Shown: piece after piece, positions 25,087 through 36,525 of the stretch | How positions within the stretch are numbered: the first letter of the stretch is position 1 | Layout of the letters: the number at the start of each line of letters is the position of its first letter | Source: Amyloporia xantha | Taxonomy: Eukaryota; Basidiomycota; Agaricomycetes; Polyporales; Adustoporiaceae | Length of the DNA stretch: 64,000 nt | NCBI GenBank assembly: GCA_036971615.1 | Contig: JAYKKR010000001.1 | Coordinates: 3,844,001 to 3,908,000 of the forward strand | Direction: 5' to 3' | Notes under the pieces: model-generated | What the model was told of the DNA's origin: nothing | Seen by the model: the letters and a program-made list of their open reading frames with translations, nothing else | Databases searched by the model: none | Position numbers and translations under genes: made by a program

Positions 25087-26765
25087 CTAGATCAGAGCCG
25101 CAGTCTGAAGACTTTGTCGTAGAATAATGCTGGCAAAGGGAGTCGGGGTTGAATTAACAAGATTAAGCATTGGACCGAGTTGAAAAGAGCCAGAAATGGG
25201 ATAGGAGGGGGAAAAGAAATTAGACACTCACTCTGTAGGTAAAAAATGCGTCAGTGTCACTAACCATATGTCCGATATCAAGCAGTAAGGACTAACCTTC
25301 GACTGCAGCCATTACGACTCTCAGCATGGCCGTATCGGTTGCGGTTGTGGTACTGTGAAGAAGAGTCATAAACATCACAGACACTTGACCGCCTCCCGAC
25401 GAGAACCGTGGTTGAAGGTTAAAACGCACTGAATGTAAACTTCCCGCTCCTTCTGATTCGCCTTCTGCGCTAATCTTGCGAAGCGCTTCTTGAAGTACTC
25501 CCGACCAGTACGGGCATCACCAGGTTCGCCATCATAATCCTGACGCCGCGATGTATATGTGATAGGTACAATGCACAGCACGGAACAGAACGGTTAAAAA
25601 AACGCACAGGGAAGAAGTTTTTAATATCCGAGTGTTCCACCTTCTTCTCGAACAAGTCGTTCTTGTTGAGGAAGAGGATCTGCGTGCATATATGCGCATG
25701 AAAACAGAACGGCGCATAATTCAAACGTGAAAATTTACGATTGATGTCTGTTTGAACCACTGCGAATGACAGATCGAGTCCCATATTGTCATTGCGTCTT
25801 GCATTTGGTTCTGTTAGACTCGGATAAGTAGAGCTCCTCGTCCGCATAAGGGGATGGACTCACCGCATCCTTGTCCTCCACCAGACACTGATCATAACCA
25901 CTCAAACTGACCAAGAACAGAATACTCGTTACGTCCTGAAAGCAGTGTATCCACTTTCTTCGCTCGCTCTTTTGACCACCGACGTCTACCATAAGCATCT
26001 CGTGCTCCTTGAGTTGGAAGATCGTCTCAGTGATACCGATAGTACGGGCTCGCGCCTGCACGATATCCTGCTCATTAGGGATATATGCGGGATCGAACAG
26101 TCGATCGAGGTCCGAAAAGTAGTAGATGAGGCTGCAGAGGAGCTTTAGCACGTGGGGTTGTGAGAGCTACGTGGGGTGCTCACTTATCCGGTAGCGCAGC
26201 CTCATTACCCCTCTCCCATGTCTTTTGAACATTGGGATCCTCCCACAACTTCCGCAGAGGCTCGAGATACTCTTGAGGATATGGCTCACTATCCTTGATA
26301 TCTGGCGCATCCGTGATGAGCTGGACATAGTCCTCACATTCTGGCGAGACTGCAAGTTCCATGTCCTCCATGGAGTCAATAAGGTACTTGAGGCCATGGG
26401 TAAGGTTGTTGAACACAAGCTGCCGATAAGACTCGACCTCCTGTGTCGAGAAGGGCACGCGATGAATGAGTCGCATCTGCTTCAGGATGGTCGACTTTCC
26501 CGAATCACCCGAGCCGAGGAGGAGGACCTGGTCAATTGAAGGTTAGATTGGCCACGAGTGGGACAGGGGTGCAGAACGATTACGAACCTTGACTTGTTTG
26601 GCCAACCTAGCCTTTGCCTGAGACGATATCACTATCAGCATCAACTCCGTGGGGGAGCTCCAAGATGAGGAAGTGTACCTCTTTGAGACTCTTCTCTGCC
26701 TCCCTATGCCGCTTCTTGTCGTCCTCACTGACATCGACGGGCCCTGATGACATGCAAGCGCCCAT
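25087..26765 (-). CDS. Heterotrimeric G-protein alpha subunit
   Basis: GTP-binding signal transducer at the plasma membrane. The start at 26765 gives MGACMSSG, with Gly2 and Cys4 suited to myristoylation and palmitoylation. G1 is GSGDSGKST (usually GxGESGKST), followed by KQMRLIH. Switch I is [10 protein letters not shown], with the arginine and magnesium threonine kept. Switch II is [17 protein letters not shown] with catalytic Gln. NKND gives base specificity ([16 protein letters not shown]), and the final loop is [17 protein letters not shown]. The C-terminal 14 residues ([14 protein letters not shown], last exon 25087-25129) can only be read in frame if a 1-nt exon at 25232 lies between introns 25233-25296 and 25130-25231. 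Otherwise the protein stops after AAVEE and lacks the receptor-coupling tail. The subgroup was not assigned. Confidence 0.93.
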
Positions 26766-27436
26766 GGCGGTATGTTAGAGGGAGCAAGAAGGAGGACAGG
26801 TAATTTGAAGCGCTGGGAAGGAAGGGGTGATGTCTGCGGTGGGCAAGCACCGAGCGGAAACTGGCGAATCCCTGATATGATGAGGGCGTCAAGTTCGGTG
26901 TCAGGTGAGAAATGAGGTGGGTTGGGAGACTGACTACACTGGCAATTTTGCGAAGGGAAGAGGGGGAAAAGAGGGGGAAAGGGTAGAAAAGAGCGTTGAA
27001 GACGAGGAGGAGGAGGAGGAAGAGGATGTGAGTTGAAGGACGGTTCGCTGGGCAGACGCCGACAGCAACCCCAGGCACGGCGCTAAACAGACATTCTCCC
27101 TGTCAATTTCAAACCGATTGGCCTGCTGCAGCTTGCTTCACCGTTTAGCCCCCGCCTCCGTTTCATCATCCTCCTCCTCTGTCCCCGCCTCGCTTGGCAC
27201 CGTCCCTACCGTCGACAACCCCAGCCCGCGCGGACCGCACACTTTCTCCCGCGGATGCTCTCCTTTCGGCCAGTTCCACCACGCTCACAAACCGTGCTTA
27301 CGTCTTCGATGTGTCTGTGTCGCTTTCACGCTTTGGTTTCCTAACGACCCAGTCGGCCTTCGGCAATTAATATGGTAAAATAGAGACACCGGTCGTGCCA
27401 AGTGCTCGCTCAGTGCTCACTGTCTATGACCTCATA
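26766..27436. other. Promoter region of the G-alpha gene
   Basis: Purine/pyrimidine-biased stretches occur, including a GAGG-rich run near 26995-27030 on the plus strand. No gene is supported here. Confidence 0.45.
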
Positions 27437-27890
27437 CTACCGTCGACGGTGCCCATATGCATTTTGTACGAGGCACGGTAACCCTTTGCGCGTTCGATAG
27501 TCAGGCAGGCCTCTCCTGTTGATCATTCTCGGAATCCCGTCCACAGCAATGATACCATCTTCACCACTCTTCGGCGGTGATGTCGGCGTCATCTCCCATG
27601 TGCACTCACTCTTCGCACCAACTTCCACTGATGCCGTCACGGTCCGCGTAGACTGACATCCCAAGACCGGTCCTTGCCCGAATCACAATTTGTAAACTCA
27701 CCTTTGACGGTTTTCTCTTCCTGATTGCCGCTGCAAGACTTTCAAAATTGCACGGATTGTTCCAGCGCCTGGCCACACGTCGATGTGTTCCGGCACGAAC
27801 ATCTGCACGCTGGTACTTGGAAGGAGTCGGTGATCGTGGAATATAGCACCGTGGGTGAAGTTTTGTGACAGCCGAATAGGTGCAATCCAA
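27437..27890 (-). CDS. Possible small two-exon gene of unknown function
   Basis: Two open segments can be joined by a good donor (AAAG|GTGAGT) and an acceptor ending GATGTCAG in the same phase. The first ends RKRKPSK; the second runs STRTVTASVEVGAKSECTWE to a stop at 27437. No family is recognised, the start is unclear, and another frame in the first segment is also open. The codon make-up does not decide between them. This could be an unknown fungal gene or chance. Confidence 0.22.
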
Positions 27891-28167
27891 TTAATTGGTC
27901 ATCATATTATAATCACTACATGAATTGTACAAGTCTGTGAATCCATCACAAGATGACTGATATACAGATGCCTATAGATTTGATACTGAACGAATGCGAC
28001 AGATAGCAACACCTGCGCAACGGCGCGGTTCAATAATAATACATCAGGAACGAAAACATTACTTACGACGAAAACAATTGCGACAGATCATGACTGAATG
28101 ATTTGAATACAGACCCGCCAACTCAATCATGTGTCGTCGATAGGTATATCGTCCGACAATGCGTGCT

Positions 28168-29481
28168 TTAGACGGACAACGGTGCGCCACTGCTCATGCT
28201 GACACCTTTGAGAATCCCCGCAGATACTTTCAGGAACGACCCAGGACCTGGCAAGGTGAGGTGGGGCCGACGTCGAGTCGAAGACGAAGCACGGTGTAAG
28301 CTGTCCACCAGCGGGCGACTAGTAATGTCCGCAAAGGCAAAGTCTGGGGAATCTGCAGCCGCGGGGGGTGATGATGCGGACAAATGTTCGGAGGGAGGTA
28401 AGTATGCTCTGAAGGGCGTCGAGTCTACACTCTGTGCAAGACGCGTCTTTACCCTGTTCCTGCGTAATGGATAAGTAAGATTGACCAAGGAGAGCTCGTC
28501 TTCTGGGAATGAGAATATATTGAGGTGCGGATCGGTCGGCGACTCAGACTCGGAAGCGTGTTCGTGATATATCATTTCATCTTCCTGGTCTCGTGGTGTA
28601 GTTGGAGGAGAGGGTGTAATTGGAGACGGGGGAAGCAGATGATGCGCAGGTAAAACAGAGTCATCCCAGGACAAGGGACGACCAGCAGTGACGGTGGACT
28701 CTGCGGGGCCAGATTTTCGTGACAGCGAAGGCAGCAGCAAATCTCCACCGCGTTCACTGATTGGTACCACAGAGTATGACTTGACCTCGCGAGCTCTGCA
28801 CATCTTGTCAACCTCGTCGACCGCAACAACGGAATCAAATCCTGGCATGGCGTCGATGAGCCGACGGCGAGCTGGGAAGTTGTCCCGCGAATCAACACTC
28901 GAGCTCCTCATGCGACGGGCGGCGCGGGTGAAATGCTCCTGCCATTCAGCACCCTGCCTAAGCGAGTCCTCAGTGGTAGGAAAGCAATTTGGGCAGCAGG
29001 GTCGGAGAGGAACCGTCTCGACGTCAAGCCGAGGCGACGATATAGATGCCTGGCGTACTGGACGAGGGTGCAACACCGGCGAAGTCGGGTCGTGGTTGAT
29101 GATGCATGGTACCAATGGCTGGCAATGAGCATCCGAACGCGTCGGTGAACGCGACCTGATTGCGAGACTGCAATAACCTCAGTGAGACATCATCGCGCAA
29201 TTGAAGCGTGGCGTATACCTGGGCACGGAGACCTTGAGCACGACGTGCTCACCGACCTTCGCATCGACGTCTATGTCTGAGATCGAAGACGGCTCCTGAC
29301 CGCGCCGTTTCCAAAGAGGCACAGAGTAGGATTTTGTGACGAGGCGGGGAATTTTGGAGACAGGACTCGGCTCCGGGATTAGGACACATTCTTCGTCAAA
29401 GCGGACATGCTGGATGCATGTGGGGACCACTGGCGACTCTGTCGACTGAGATAGGGCTTGCATACATGAGAGAGACTGCAT
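28168..29481 (-). CDS. Fungal hypothetical protein with PRLVTKSYSVPLWK motif
   Basis: Two exons are joined by a short intron near 29160-29215 (KVSVP|S, then LAIRSRSPTRSDAHCQPLVP). The N-terminal part contains VRFDEECVLIPEP and IPRLVTKSYSVPLWKRRG, a pattern I associate with an uncharacterised basidiomycete family. The remainder is long, low-complexity, rich in Ser, Pro, Arg and acidic residues, and probably disordered. No catalytic domain, signal peptide or membrane segment is visible. It ends SSGAPLSV at 28168. The upstream neighbour is the cullin gene on the same strand, about 310 bp away. Function is unknown. Confidence 0.7.
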
Positions 29482-29793
29482 TGTGGTGGTTCATGACCAA
29501 CGAGATGGAAGAGGGGCTCGGTAGGCACCATGATGCAGCGCATACTACATACATAGCAGTTGGGGGGCCTGCAGGGTCACAAGAACGCGATGAATGATAC
29601 ATCCTGCCTCTTCGGGTTTGTCCGTCATCGCCTCGCCCATTCTGGCCTGCACCAGCTCACAAGACGCGCTCATGTGTACCTTGGTAGCCACCACGTTTGT
29701 ATGTTTCGGTCCCGTCTACGTTCCACAGACATGCGATTTCATCAGAGTACAATGCGGACAGCCAAGACGCGGCAGACAAAATACGTTACAATG
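29482..29793. promoter_or_regulatory. Spacer between cullin 3' end and hypothetical gene
   Basis: 312 bp that must hold the terminator of the cullin gene and the promoter of the hypothetical gene. No specific site was recognised. Confidence 0.4.
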
Positions 29794-32700
29794 TCAGGCT
29801 ACATAAATGTACTTGTTCATATCGTTCTCGTCTCTCCGGATATACTCCTGCTCTACCAGTCCCTGAATACGCTGCTTGATCGAACTGACATCGGGGATGA
29901 AGTGGTTCTTCACCGCATCAATGGTCGCCGTCTTCAGCTGCTCGTAAGTCAGCTCCTTGCGTCCCTTCATGACCCGCACGATCGCTGCGTCAAGAGCATG
30001 CTTCCGGTCTCCTTCAATTGCTGTCTGCGTGCGTCTCGATTCCTCCGGCTGCAGATTCAACGAATGATGAGTCCCTGGTAGCGACCGAACAATGCAGGCG
30101 TTGCTTACCGTCTCCTTAACCTGGATAGAGTTGATGTGGACCTGATACCTCGAATCCGTGAAGTCTGGATTGAAGTGGAACGTATCACTATCGTTGACGA
30201 CCTTGGTCATCGGAACTTTCTTCAGCACTCTCTTCTTCCCGAGCGCCAGACTTTGGAGAGTCCTCCGTAGCTCAGAATCCTCTACATCGTGTCATATCAG
30301 AAATCAGGAGTGGGCCACCGGTGGAATGATGGTAACTAACCCATTCGAGTCTGCGCTTTTATATCTTTGAATGATATCTCCGCGTTCTCATTGAACAACA
30401 GCAGTACGACGGCCTGGTACAAACTGACAGATAGTTCCTTATCACCGCTGTTGAATCTTGCCTTCAAAGTCGCTGTGCCCAACGCATGATCCCAGTTGAG
30501 CTTGTGGCCTGAATGTTTCATCTTATAAAATTTGTAATATTTGTCCAATGCGATTTGCATCTATATAACAATGAACGTTAATATCGATCGCACATGAAGG
30601 CCAATGGTGAATACTTACATACGGCGGAAGATCAACGTCCTCCTTCCGAGCAGCAAATGGCCAAAAGCTGCTTTGTAGCACCATCACAGACAAGGTCTCA
30701 TTCGATTCAGAATTGCCCATGCGCGCACGATGTTCGATGTACTCTCGCATAGCATCGCGTGAGAGCGCAAGATCATTGAACATATGGTCTCCCATCCCAA
30801 ACTCGGGATCATACTCTGTGGCAGCGAAGATATCAATATACACGCAGGACAACTCATTAGGCAGATGGACTCACGCTCTTTGAGTCTCTTCAGCATCGCC
30901 TTCTCAAAGTCATCCGATGCGGACCTTTCCAGGAGCAGACGCTTCGCCAGTGCATGATGATAGAACGTTCTGAACACATCCTTGTCGTCGGTGAATCGGT
31001 AAAGCCCCAGAGCTGCATCGAGCTCTGCTTGAAAGTCTTCATCTTTCTTACCCTTCTGTCCCTTGCGCATTGCCCTGTCAATGTATTTCGCGATCATCTC
31101 GGCGGGCTTGTTACGCCGAGCCTTAAAGCCAGATTGGAAAGCATCGATCGACGCATAACCGAATTCTTTGTTCGGTATCTTCCTGGGAGGTGGATTAATT
31201 ATGTCTACTCTTGAAGAAGACGCTGCATTATCCATAGGTAGAGGTAATCTTCCGGATTCGGAAGGACCTTCGACAACTTCATCCGCAAAGGCAGTATTGA
31301 CCAAACGGTCTGCAAACGCTTTGAATTCTAGTAGCCGCGGTACCATATCTTCATCATGTTCCACATCTTTGACGATGCTTCGGACGATGTTCTACATGCC
31401 AATGCTTAATGTCCTCAAGTCTATGGGACCAGCCAAGGCGACGCACCTGGACGTGCAACTTGAAAGCAGCACACAATACCTTCAATCCATCTACTCGAGC
31501 GAAAAGCTTGAACATCTTCTCCAGACTCGTCTCGTTCTTGGCTTTCAATAACGGACCAAGAGCTGCCGCCAGAAAATTTTATACGATGCAAATCCTTCAT
31601 GCGATAAGGGAACGCACCATCTTGAGCTAGCCATTCCAACCTGCCAGACAACAAAGCCTTGTGTGTCGTTTCAATGATATCCTTCCAGCTGGATTCAGGT
31701 AATAAGTCCCTTGCTCTCTCCTCTTCTTCTCTGCTCCGCTGCCCGCAATGCTTCAAAAACTCTTGAGCATTATCCTTCAAAGTCGCTGCTCGCTCCGCAG
31801 ATTCCGCCGTATAGAAGGAATGTGTCAAGCTGACATAAAAGGACTCGAAGACCGCAGTATATTGCCCGTGGTTGGATAAATGGCGAATAAGTGTGGGAAT
31901 ATAACCCCGCAGCTTGTGGGCACATCTGGACGCCGTATTTCAGTAATGTAGCGAAGGCGCACGGTATTGCTTACCCCTGAGCCCGCTCATATCCGACCCA
32001 TGTCTTGATGCAATCGCGCAAACGCTGTATGATACTCGCATTCTCGAAAATATGTTCTGTATACAGGTCGTATGACAAACGCCTGCAAGGAGCTTGCAAT
32101 GAGCTGGGAACACATATCCGGGCAGTGATACGTACCTAACACTGGACAGTCCCTTCTTAGTCGGGACATATAGTCTGTCGAGATATGTCAAGAGAGACTG
32201 TAGCATGCCCTGAGCTAGCATGAGCTCACGATAGAACAATAACAAATGAGGTACCCTCACAATCTGTTTCTCGAACCAAGCGGAGACCTCTACAAAAGGC
32301 AGAAACCAGTTCGTTCCCTCCGATTTATCTCGAAGGAGTGCATTTGCCAAGCCGCCGATACATTTCTTCAGCTCCGACTTGACGTTCTCGTACAGGCGTT
32401 CACCCTGATGGTGCACGCAGACAACGGAGCGACAAGCCCGATAAATCTCTTCATATGTCGCCGGAAGATTGGAACGACTGTCTTTGTTCAGGAGCACTTG
32501 AACGTTGCTAGTGACCAGGGCGAAATCCTCATCACCACGCTCCTCCGATGACTTTACTGATGAGCATGTTAACTGGCGACTTTAAGCCATCCATCAAACC
32601 GCAACTCACTTGATAGCCGAAGAACACGAATGGTTAATGGTCCCCCACCTTCCTGAGGTCTTCCGGTGTTCGTCAGTCTGGACCTAGACGCAGATGCAGA

Positions 32701-32847
32701 GTCAGAGTCGGCATCCAAGCGAGCGATCTTGCGGGGAGGAGATGCCGACCCGGCCTCTGTGATATTCATCGCAGACGAAGGAAACGTCGTGAAGGCATCA
32801 GATATCTTGGGTAAGGTGAGTAGTGTGAAGACGTCTGCCATGACCAA
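29794..32847 (-). CDS. Cullin, CUL4-like E3 ubiquitin-ligase scaffold
   Basis: Scaffold of a cullin-RING ubiquitin ligase. The N-terminus (start at 32847, or 32841 for MADVFTLL) carries a basic patch PPRKIARLD that could act as a nuclear signal. Then come NLPATYEEIYRACRSVV, LLFYRELMLAQGMLQSLLTY and FYTAESAERAATLKDNAQEF. The cullin-homology region follows with KDVFRTFYHHALAKRLLLER and YKFYKMKHSGHKLNWDHALG. The C-terminal winged-helix/neddylation region reads RKHALDAAIVRVMKGRKELT, with the usual neddylation lysine context (IVRVMK), ending DMNKYIYVA. CUL4 identity rests on the N-terminus and C-terminus style and is less certain than cullin identity. Many short introns; inner edges approximate. 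Confidence 0.9.
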
Positions 32848-33310
32848 CGGAGAGGGAACGAAGAGAGGAGCGGGCTAAAGAGAGGCTCAATTCTGAGATA
32901 ACTAACTGGATTGTAAGAATGATGCCGTGGGCTTCATGTGCCGGACCGGCAATCTACATACAGCAATTGTTGGACAAACAAGTAGCCGGGGCGCATTCGT
33001 AGATTTCCGACACGATGTACATACAAAAGTCTAACCGGTCACACAAGCCAGCCGGCATATATCGCTTCATTGCTACCAATTTCTACTTTACACATACGGA
33101 CCAACATGCTATCGCACATAGAAGACTAGGGACGTACAATATGATTATGACGTCTAGCCACGACCTAGTTCGCCAAATGTGCCCTCTCCCACGGCTTACG
33201 GTTTAAATCGTGAGCAGTAAGCAGAGAGTGGAAAGAGATGCCAACGTTAATCCTGGTCAATGGGCGGGCGAGAATGCGAATACGGGTGAATACCATTTCA
33301 ATGCAGTAGT
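32848..33310. promoter_or_regulatory. Cullin promoter / MED21 3' region
   Basis: 463 bp between two genes on the same strand. No coding signal or specific factor site was recognised. Confidence 0.4.
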
Positions 33311-33966
33311 CTAGCCAGGAACGTCACCCGGCAGATCCACTTCATCGAGCATGGTACACAAAATAACAGATATTCGTTGGTGGAGGTGCTCTGCATGGTG
33401 GAATCAGTCGGGAGATTCCCAATGCGGGGCTAAATGCCTATGTGAGAAATCAAGTAACGTACTTGCACGATTGACTGCCCGCATGTAGTCCGCGTTGGCA
33501 CCTTCCATCTCGTCTTCAATGCTTTGGAGTCGCGTTGCCTGAATCATTAAGTCGGAACCCGTGATATCGTACGAAACAGATATAGTACCTGCGCTTCCTC
33601 CGCCTCAGGTTCTGGTAACGACTGAATAAGGTAGTCGATCTGCTTGGCCTTCACTACGAGGTCTGCAACAAGCTCTCGCTTATTTGCTATTCACAAATTT
33701 AACCCAACTCTATCAGCCCCAACTCAGAAGTCAAAGTCTGACCTTCTAATACGTCTGGCGGGTCAAACTTCTCTGGCCTCCGCTGCTTGGTGATTGGTAC
33801 CTCAGGACTGACTTGCATGAAGTTGGCGCGGGAGGTAAGATAGGCAATACTACTTGACATGATAGTGAGGAGCTCAATGAAAGCGTCAGTGGTGTACAGC
33901 GCGATTCATCCTAGTATACGGATTTACCTGTTGAATCTCATCTTGCAGTTGAGTGATGCGGTCCAT
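33311..33966 (-). CDS. MED21: Mediator complex subunit 21
   Basis: Small essential subunit of the Mediator middle module, which bridges transcription factors and RNA polymerase II. The start at 33964-33966 gives MDRITQLQDEIQQ, the expected N-terminus of the family. An upstream in-frame ATG would add MLQELSH. Five exons read LLTIMSSSIAYLTSRANFMQ, EKFDPPDVLE, ANKRELVADLVVKAKQIDYL then IQSLPEPEAEEAQ, ATRLQSIEDEMEGANADYMR, and HLHQRISVILCTMLDEVDLP. The C-terminal half is a heptad-rich coiled coil, which pairs with MED7 in known Mediator. Phases agree at all joins. Its promoter was originally shared with RTF2, and transposon copy 2 now lies about 300 bp upstream. Confidence 0.92.
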
Positions 33967-34258
33967 ATGAGACAGTTCCTGCAGCATGACGCTGCAATTC
34001 AGAGAAGTTTATACACAGACAGCCCCACAACGTGGTTTAATTGAGCCAGTGGTGAAACAAAATGTGTTGTACACTTGCGATTCGAGTTAGGGCAGAAGCA
34101 AAGTGAGCACAGAGTAGTTACTAGTAACCGTGTTCAAATTGTGAAGAGCGACAATTAATGAAGGGAAGATGTCACGTGAAATGTTACATGTTACCCATCA
34201 CGCGTCACGTCCTAGCACGGCCTGTACTTGATCCGGACACGGTGCAATACTGTTGCAC
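33967..34258. promoter_or_regulatory. MED21-side remnant of a divergent promoter
   Basis: 292 bp upstream of MED21, cut off from its RTF2 half (36428-36525) by transposon copy 2. Together the two halves make a gap of about 390 bp between divergent genes. Confidence 0.5.
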
Positions 34259-34266
34259 AGAACTTA

Positions 34267-34695
34267 CACCTCTACCTCACGTGCTGCGAAGCTAATAAGC
34301 TTGTCATACAGGGGGGGGATTGCCAAGCTAGCTAGCTTAGATGTCGGTATTAACCCTCAGTGCGAATAATTGCGCATTAAATGCTAGATCTATTACCTAT
34401 AGACATAAGTCTGTTATCAGGAGGCCGATAGCGACGTGTAATCAGCCCCAGGGATCCTGCTCACCGAGTCCCGTGCCTCAGCCACCGTCTCGTGCGGCGG
34501 CAGCGCTTATCTGGCGTCGGCGTCATGCGCGCAGGTGCGCTCATCGTCTCGCACGGCGAGCTCGCTATCTACCTCAAAACGCAGCGCTTGCATGTCACTT
34601 TTTTGTAATACACATTCATTAAGCCGTACTATGTAAAACATAAGTACTACTTGTGACATAAGAGACTTAGTATACTACTAATAAATGAGATCCAT
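34267..34695. repeat. Terminal inverted repeat of copy 2 (SEC14 side)
   Basis: Corresponds to the right TIR of copy 1. A C-run and a G/A difference near 34450 distinguish it. Confidence 0.85.
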
Positions 34696-34696
34696 G

Positions 34697-34996
34697 CTCA
34701 AGCAACGCAGCCTGGTAGTCCGACCCGAGCACGTCCATCTTCGCGAGCGTCTCCTTTGCGAGCCACCGCTTGAGGAACGACTAAATGATGCAGAACATCG
34801 TGGGCACATTGATGATGAAGAACCTCGACGACCTGCCGGGGAGCGCGCAGGGGCGTTGTCAGCGTGCAAGCAGATGCAGGGCGGAGGGGCGCGCACGTAC
34901 GTCTCAGGATAGTAGTCCTGCGTGATCCGGAACGTGTCCTGCGCAGACGTCTTCATCCGCCGGGACTGGCTTAGCCTTGGCTCGACATCAGCGCCG
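34697..34996 (-). pseudogene. Captured SEC14 fragment in copy 2
   Basis: The same two exon-like pieces and the same intron as in copy 1, in reverse orientation, with the same in-frame TAG. Capture and the stop codon therefore predate the split of the two copies. Confidence 0.78.
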
Positions 34997-35955
34997 CCCC
35001 AGCCTGCACACGCATGAGAAAGGGAGAATGCGGACGGAGGGACTCACCTTGTCCCGTGTCCAGCTCTGTTTACGCCAGAAGAGCCTCTACTGAACATGCA
35101 AGCTGTTGCGGAGGTCAGGGGCGAGGGCTGCGAGATTGAGAACCACGGTGGACGGCAAGAGAGGCTGTCGTTGCTCTATGTCAGCTGTCCAAGAGCGAGG
35201 CATCGCAGCAGCACGGTGACAGTAGGAGGAAGACATGAATGACAGGTTCAGAAATGGAGACTAGTGGAGAGATGGGAGACAGTGAGGAGTGAATGAGAGT
35301 GTTTTGTCAATGCGTCGGACGGCTGGGCATTTGCCAGTGTACCCGCCGATCGATCATCGCGCGTCTACTAGTAAGTAAACCGTCTGAAGCCTGAAGGTCA
35401 GCCTGAAGGTCAGAGTGACTCTGCGGCCCGCGCAGGGATGATGGTCCTCTGTGCGTGAAGTACAAGAAATCTCACAACCCTCTTTTTTCTGGTTTATTTC
35501 TGGTTCTAATCTGTCCATACTCTATCCGCATCGCCGGGCATCGGTGCATACACATCATGTTTCCTCCGGTCAATCTTGCTTCACGTATCGACTTGAGGCC
35601 ATCGACAATCCATTCCTTTGCTTTCTGTCAGCCTCGTCATTTCTCATTTGTCTCACAGACCTCGGCTCAATCAATGTTGGGTACCCGACGGTCATTGAGT
35701 CCTCAAAGCATGTGTATCACATCGATTCACATGTAGGTTCAGTCGGCTGATTCGTGTATCTTCATGTATAGATTGCTGTTGAGGTGGACCGCTCGTCAAC
35801 GTCTCCAAAAAGCCGAGAGCTCCGCGCCGCAACAAGGGGTGCCTTGCGGACCCAGGAAGAAGGCCGTGGGTACCCCTTCTTAACGTGGACATTCATCAGT
35901 TGCACAGATTTTCAGGCTCGGATATTGCACAAGTGACAACCGTAATGCCGCGGCA

Positions 35956-36419
35956 TTGGATTTCGTTTATTAGTAGTGTAGTCTTTTATGTCACAAGTAG
36001 TACTTATGCTTTACATAGTGCAGCAATGGATACTGTCCCAGCTAGGGCTTATTATAATAAATCGAGATTTCGTGTATTACAAAAAAGCGACATGCAAGCG
36101 CTGCGTTTTGAGGTAGATAGCGAGCTCGCCGTGCGAGACGATGAGCGCACCTGCGCGCATGACGCCGACGCCAGATAAGCGCTGCCGCCGCACGAGACGG
36201 TGGCTGAGGCACGGGACTCGGTGAGCAGGGATCCCCGGGGCTGATTACACGTCGCTATCGGCCTCCTGATAACAGACTTATGTCTATAGGTAATAGATCT
36301 AGCATTTAATGCGCAATTATTCGCACTGAGGGTTAATACCGACATCTAAGCTAGCTAGCTTGGCAATCCCCCCCCTGTATGACAAGCTTATTAGCTTCGC
36401 AGCACGTGAGGTAGAGGTG
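35956..36419. repeat. Terminal inverted repeat of copy 2 (long arm)
   Basis: Corresponds to the left TIR of copy 1 and includes the same ~54-bp extra segment (around 36025-36078). Confidence 0.85.
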
Positions 36420-36525
36420 AGAACTTATATACCACTCAGCACTTGTCGTCCGCCCCTTGCGATTAACCTGCGACGTGCATCTCGACGCTCTCTAGTTTCT
36501 GCTGTCATAAACAAACTTTGCTAAC

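Larger units (their letters stand above)
34267..36419 (-). mobile_element. Non-autonomous long-TIR DNA transposon, copy 2 (Pack-type)
   Basis: A 2153-bp element nearly identical to copy 1 but in opposite orientation. It is flanked by its own perfect 8-bp duplication AGAACTTA at 34259-34266 and 36420-36427. Termini are CACCTCTACC/GGTAGAGGTG. Small differences include GG/AG and C-run changes near 34450 and one G fewer in a run near 35835. It separates MED21 from RTF2; the RTF2 start codon lies only about 100 bp beyond the element. Different target duplications show that the copies jumped independently. Confidence 0.92.

Noticed and set aside
22029..36419. Composite transposon mobilising the genes between the two inverted copies
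   Set aside because: Each copy has its own, different 8-bp target duplication, and the outer flanks do not match, so they are independent insertions.
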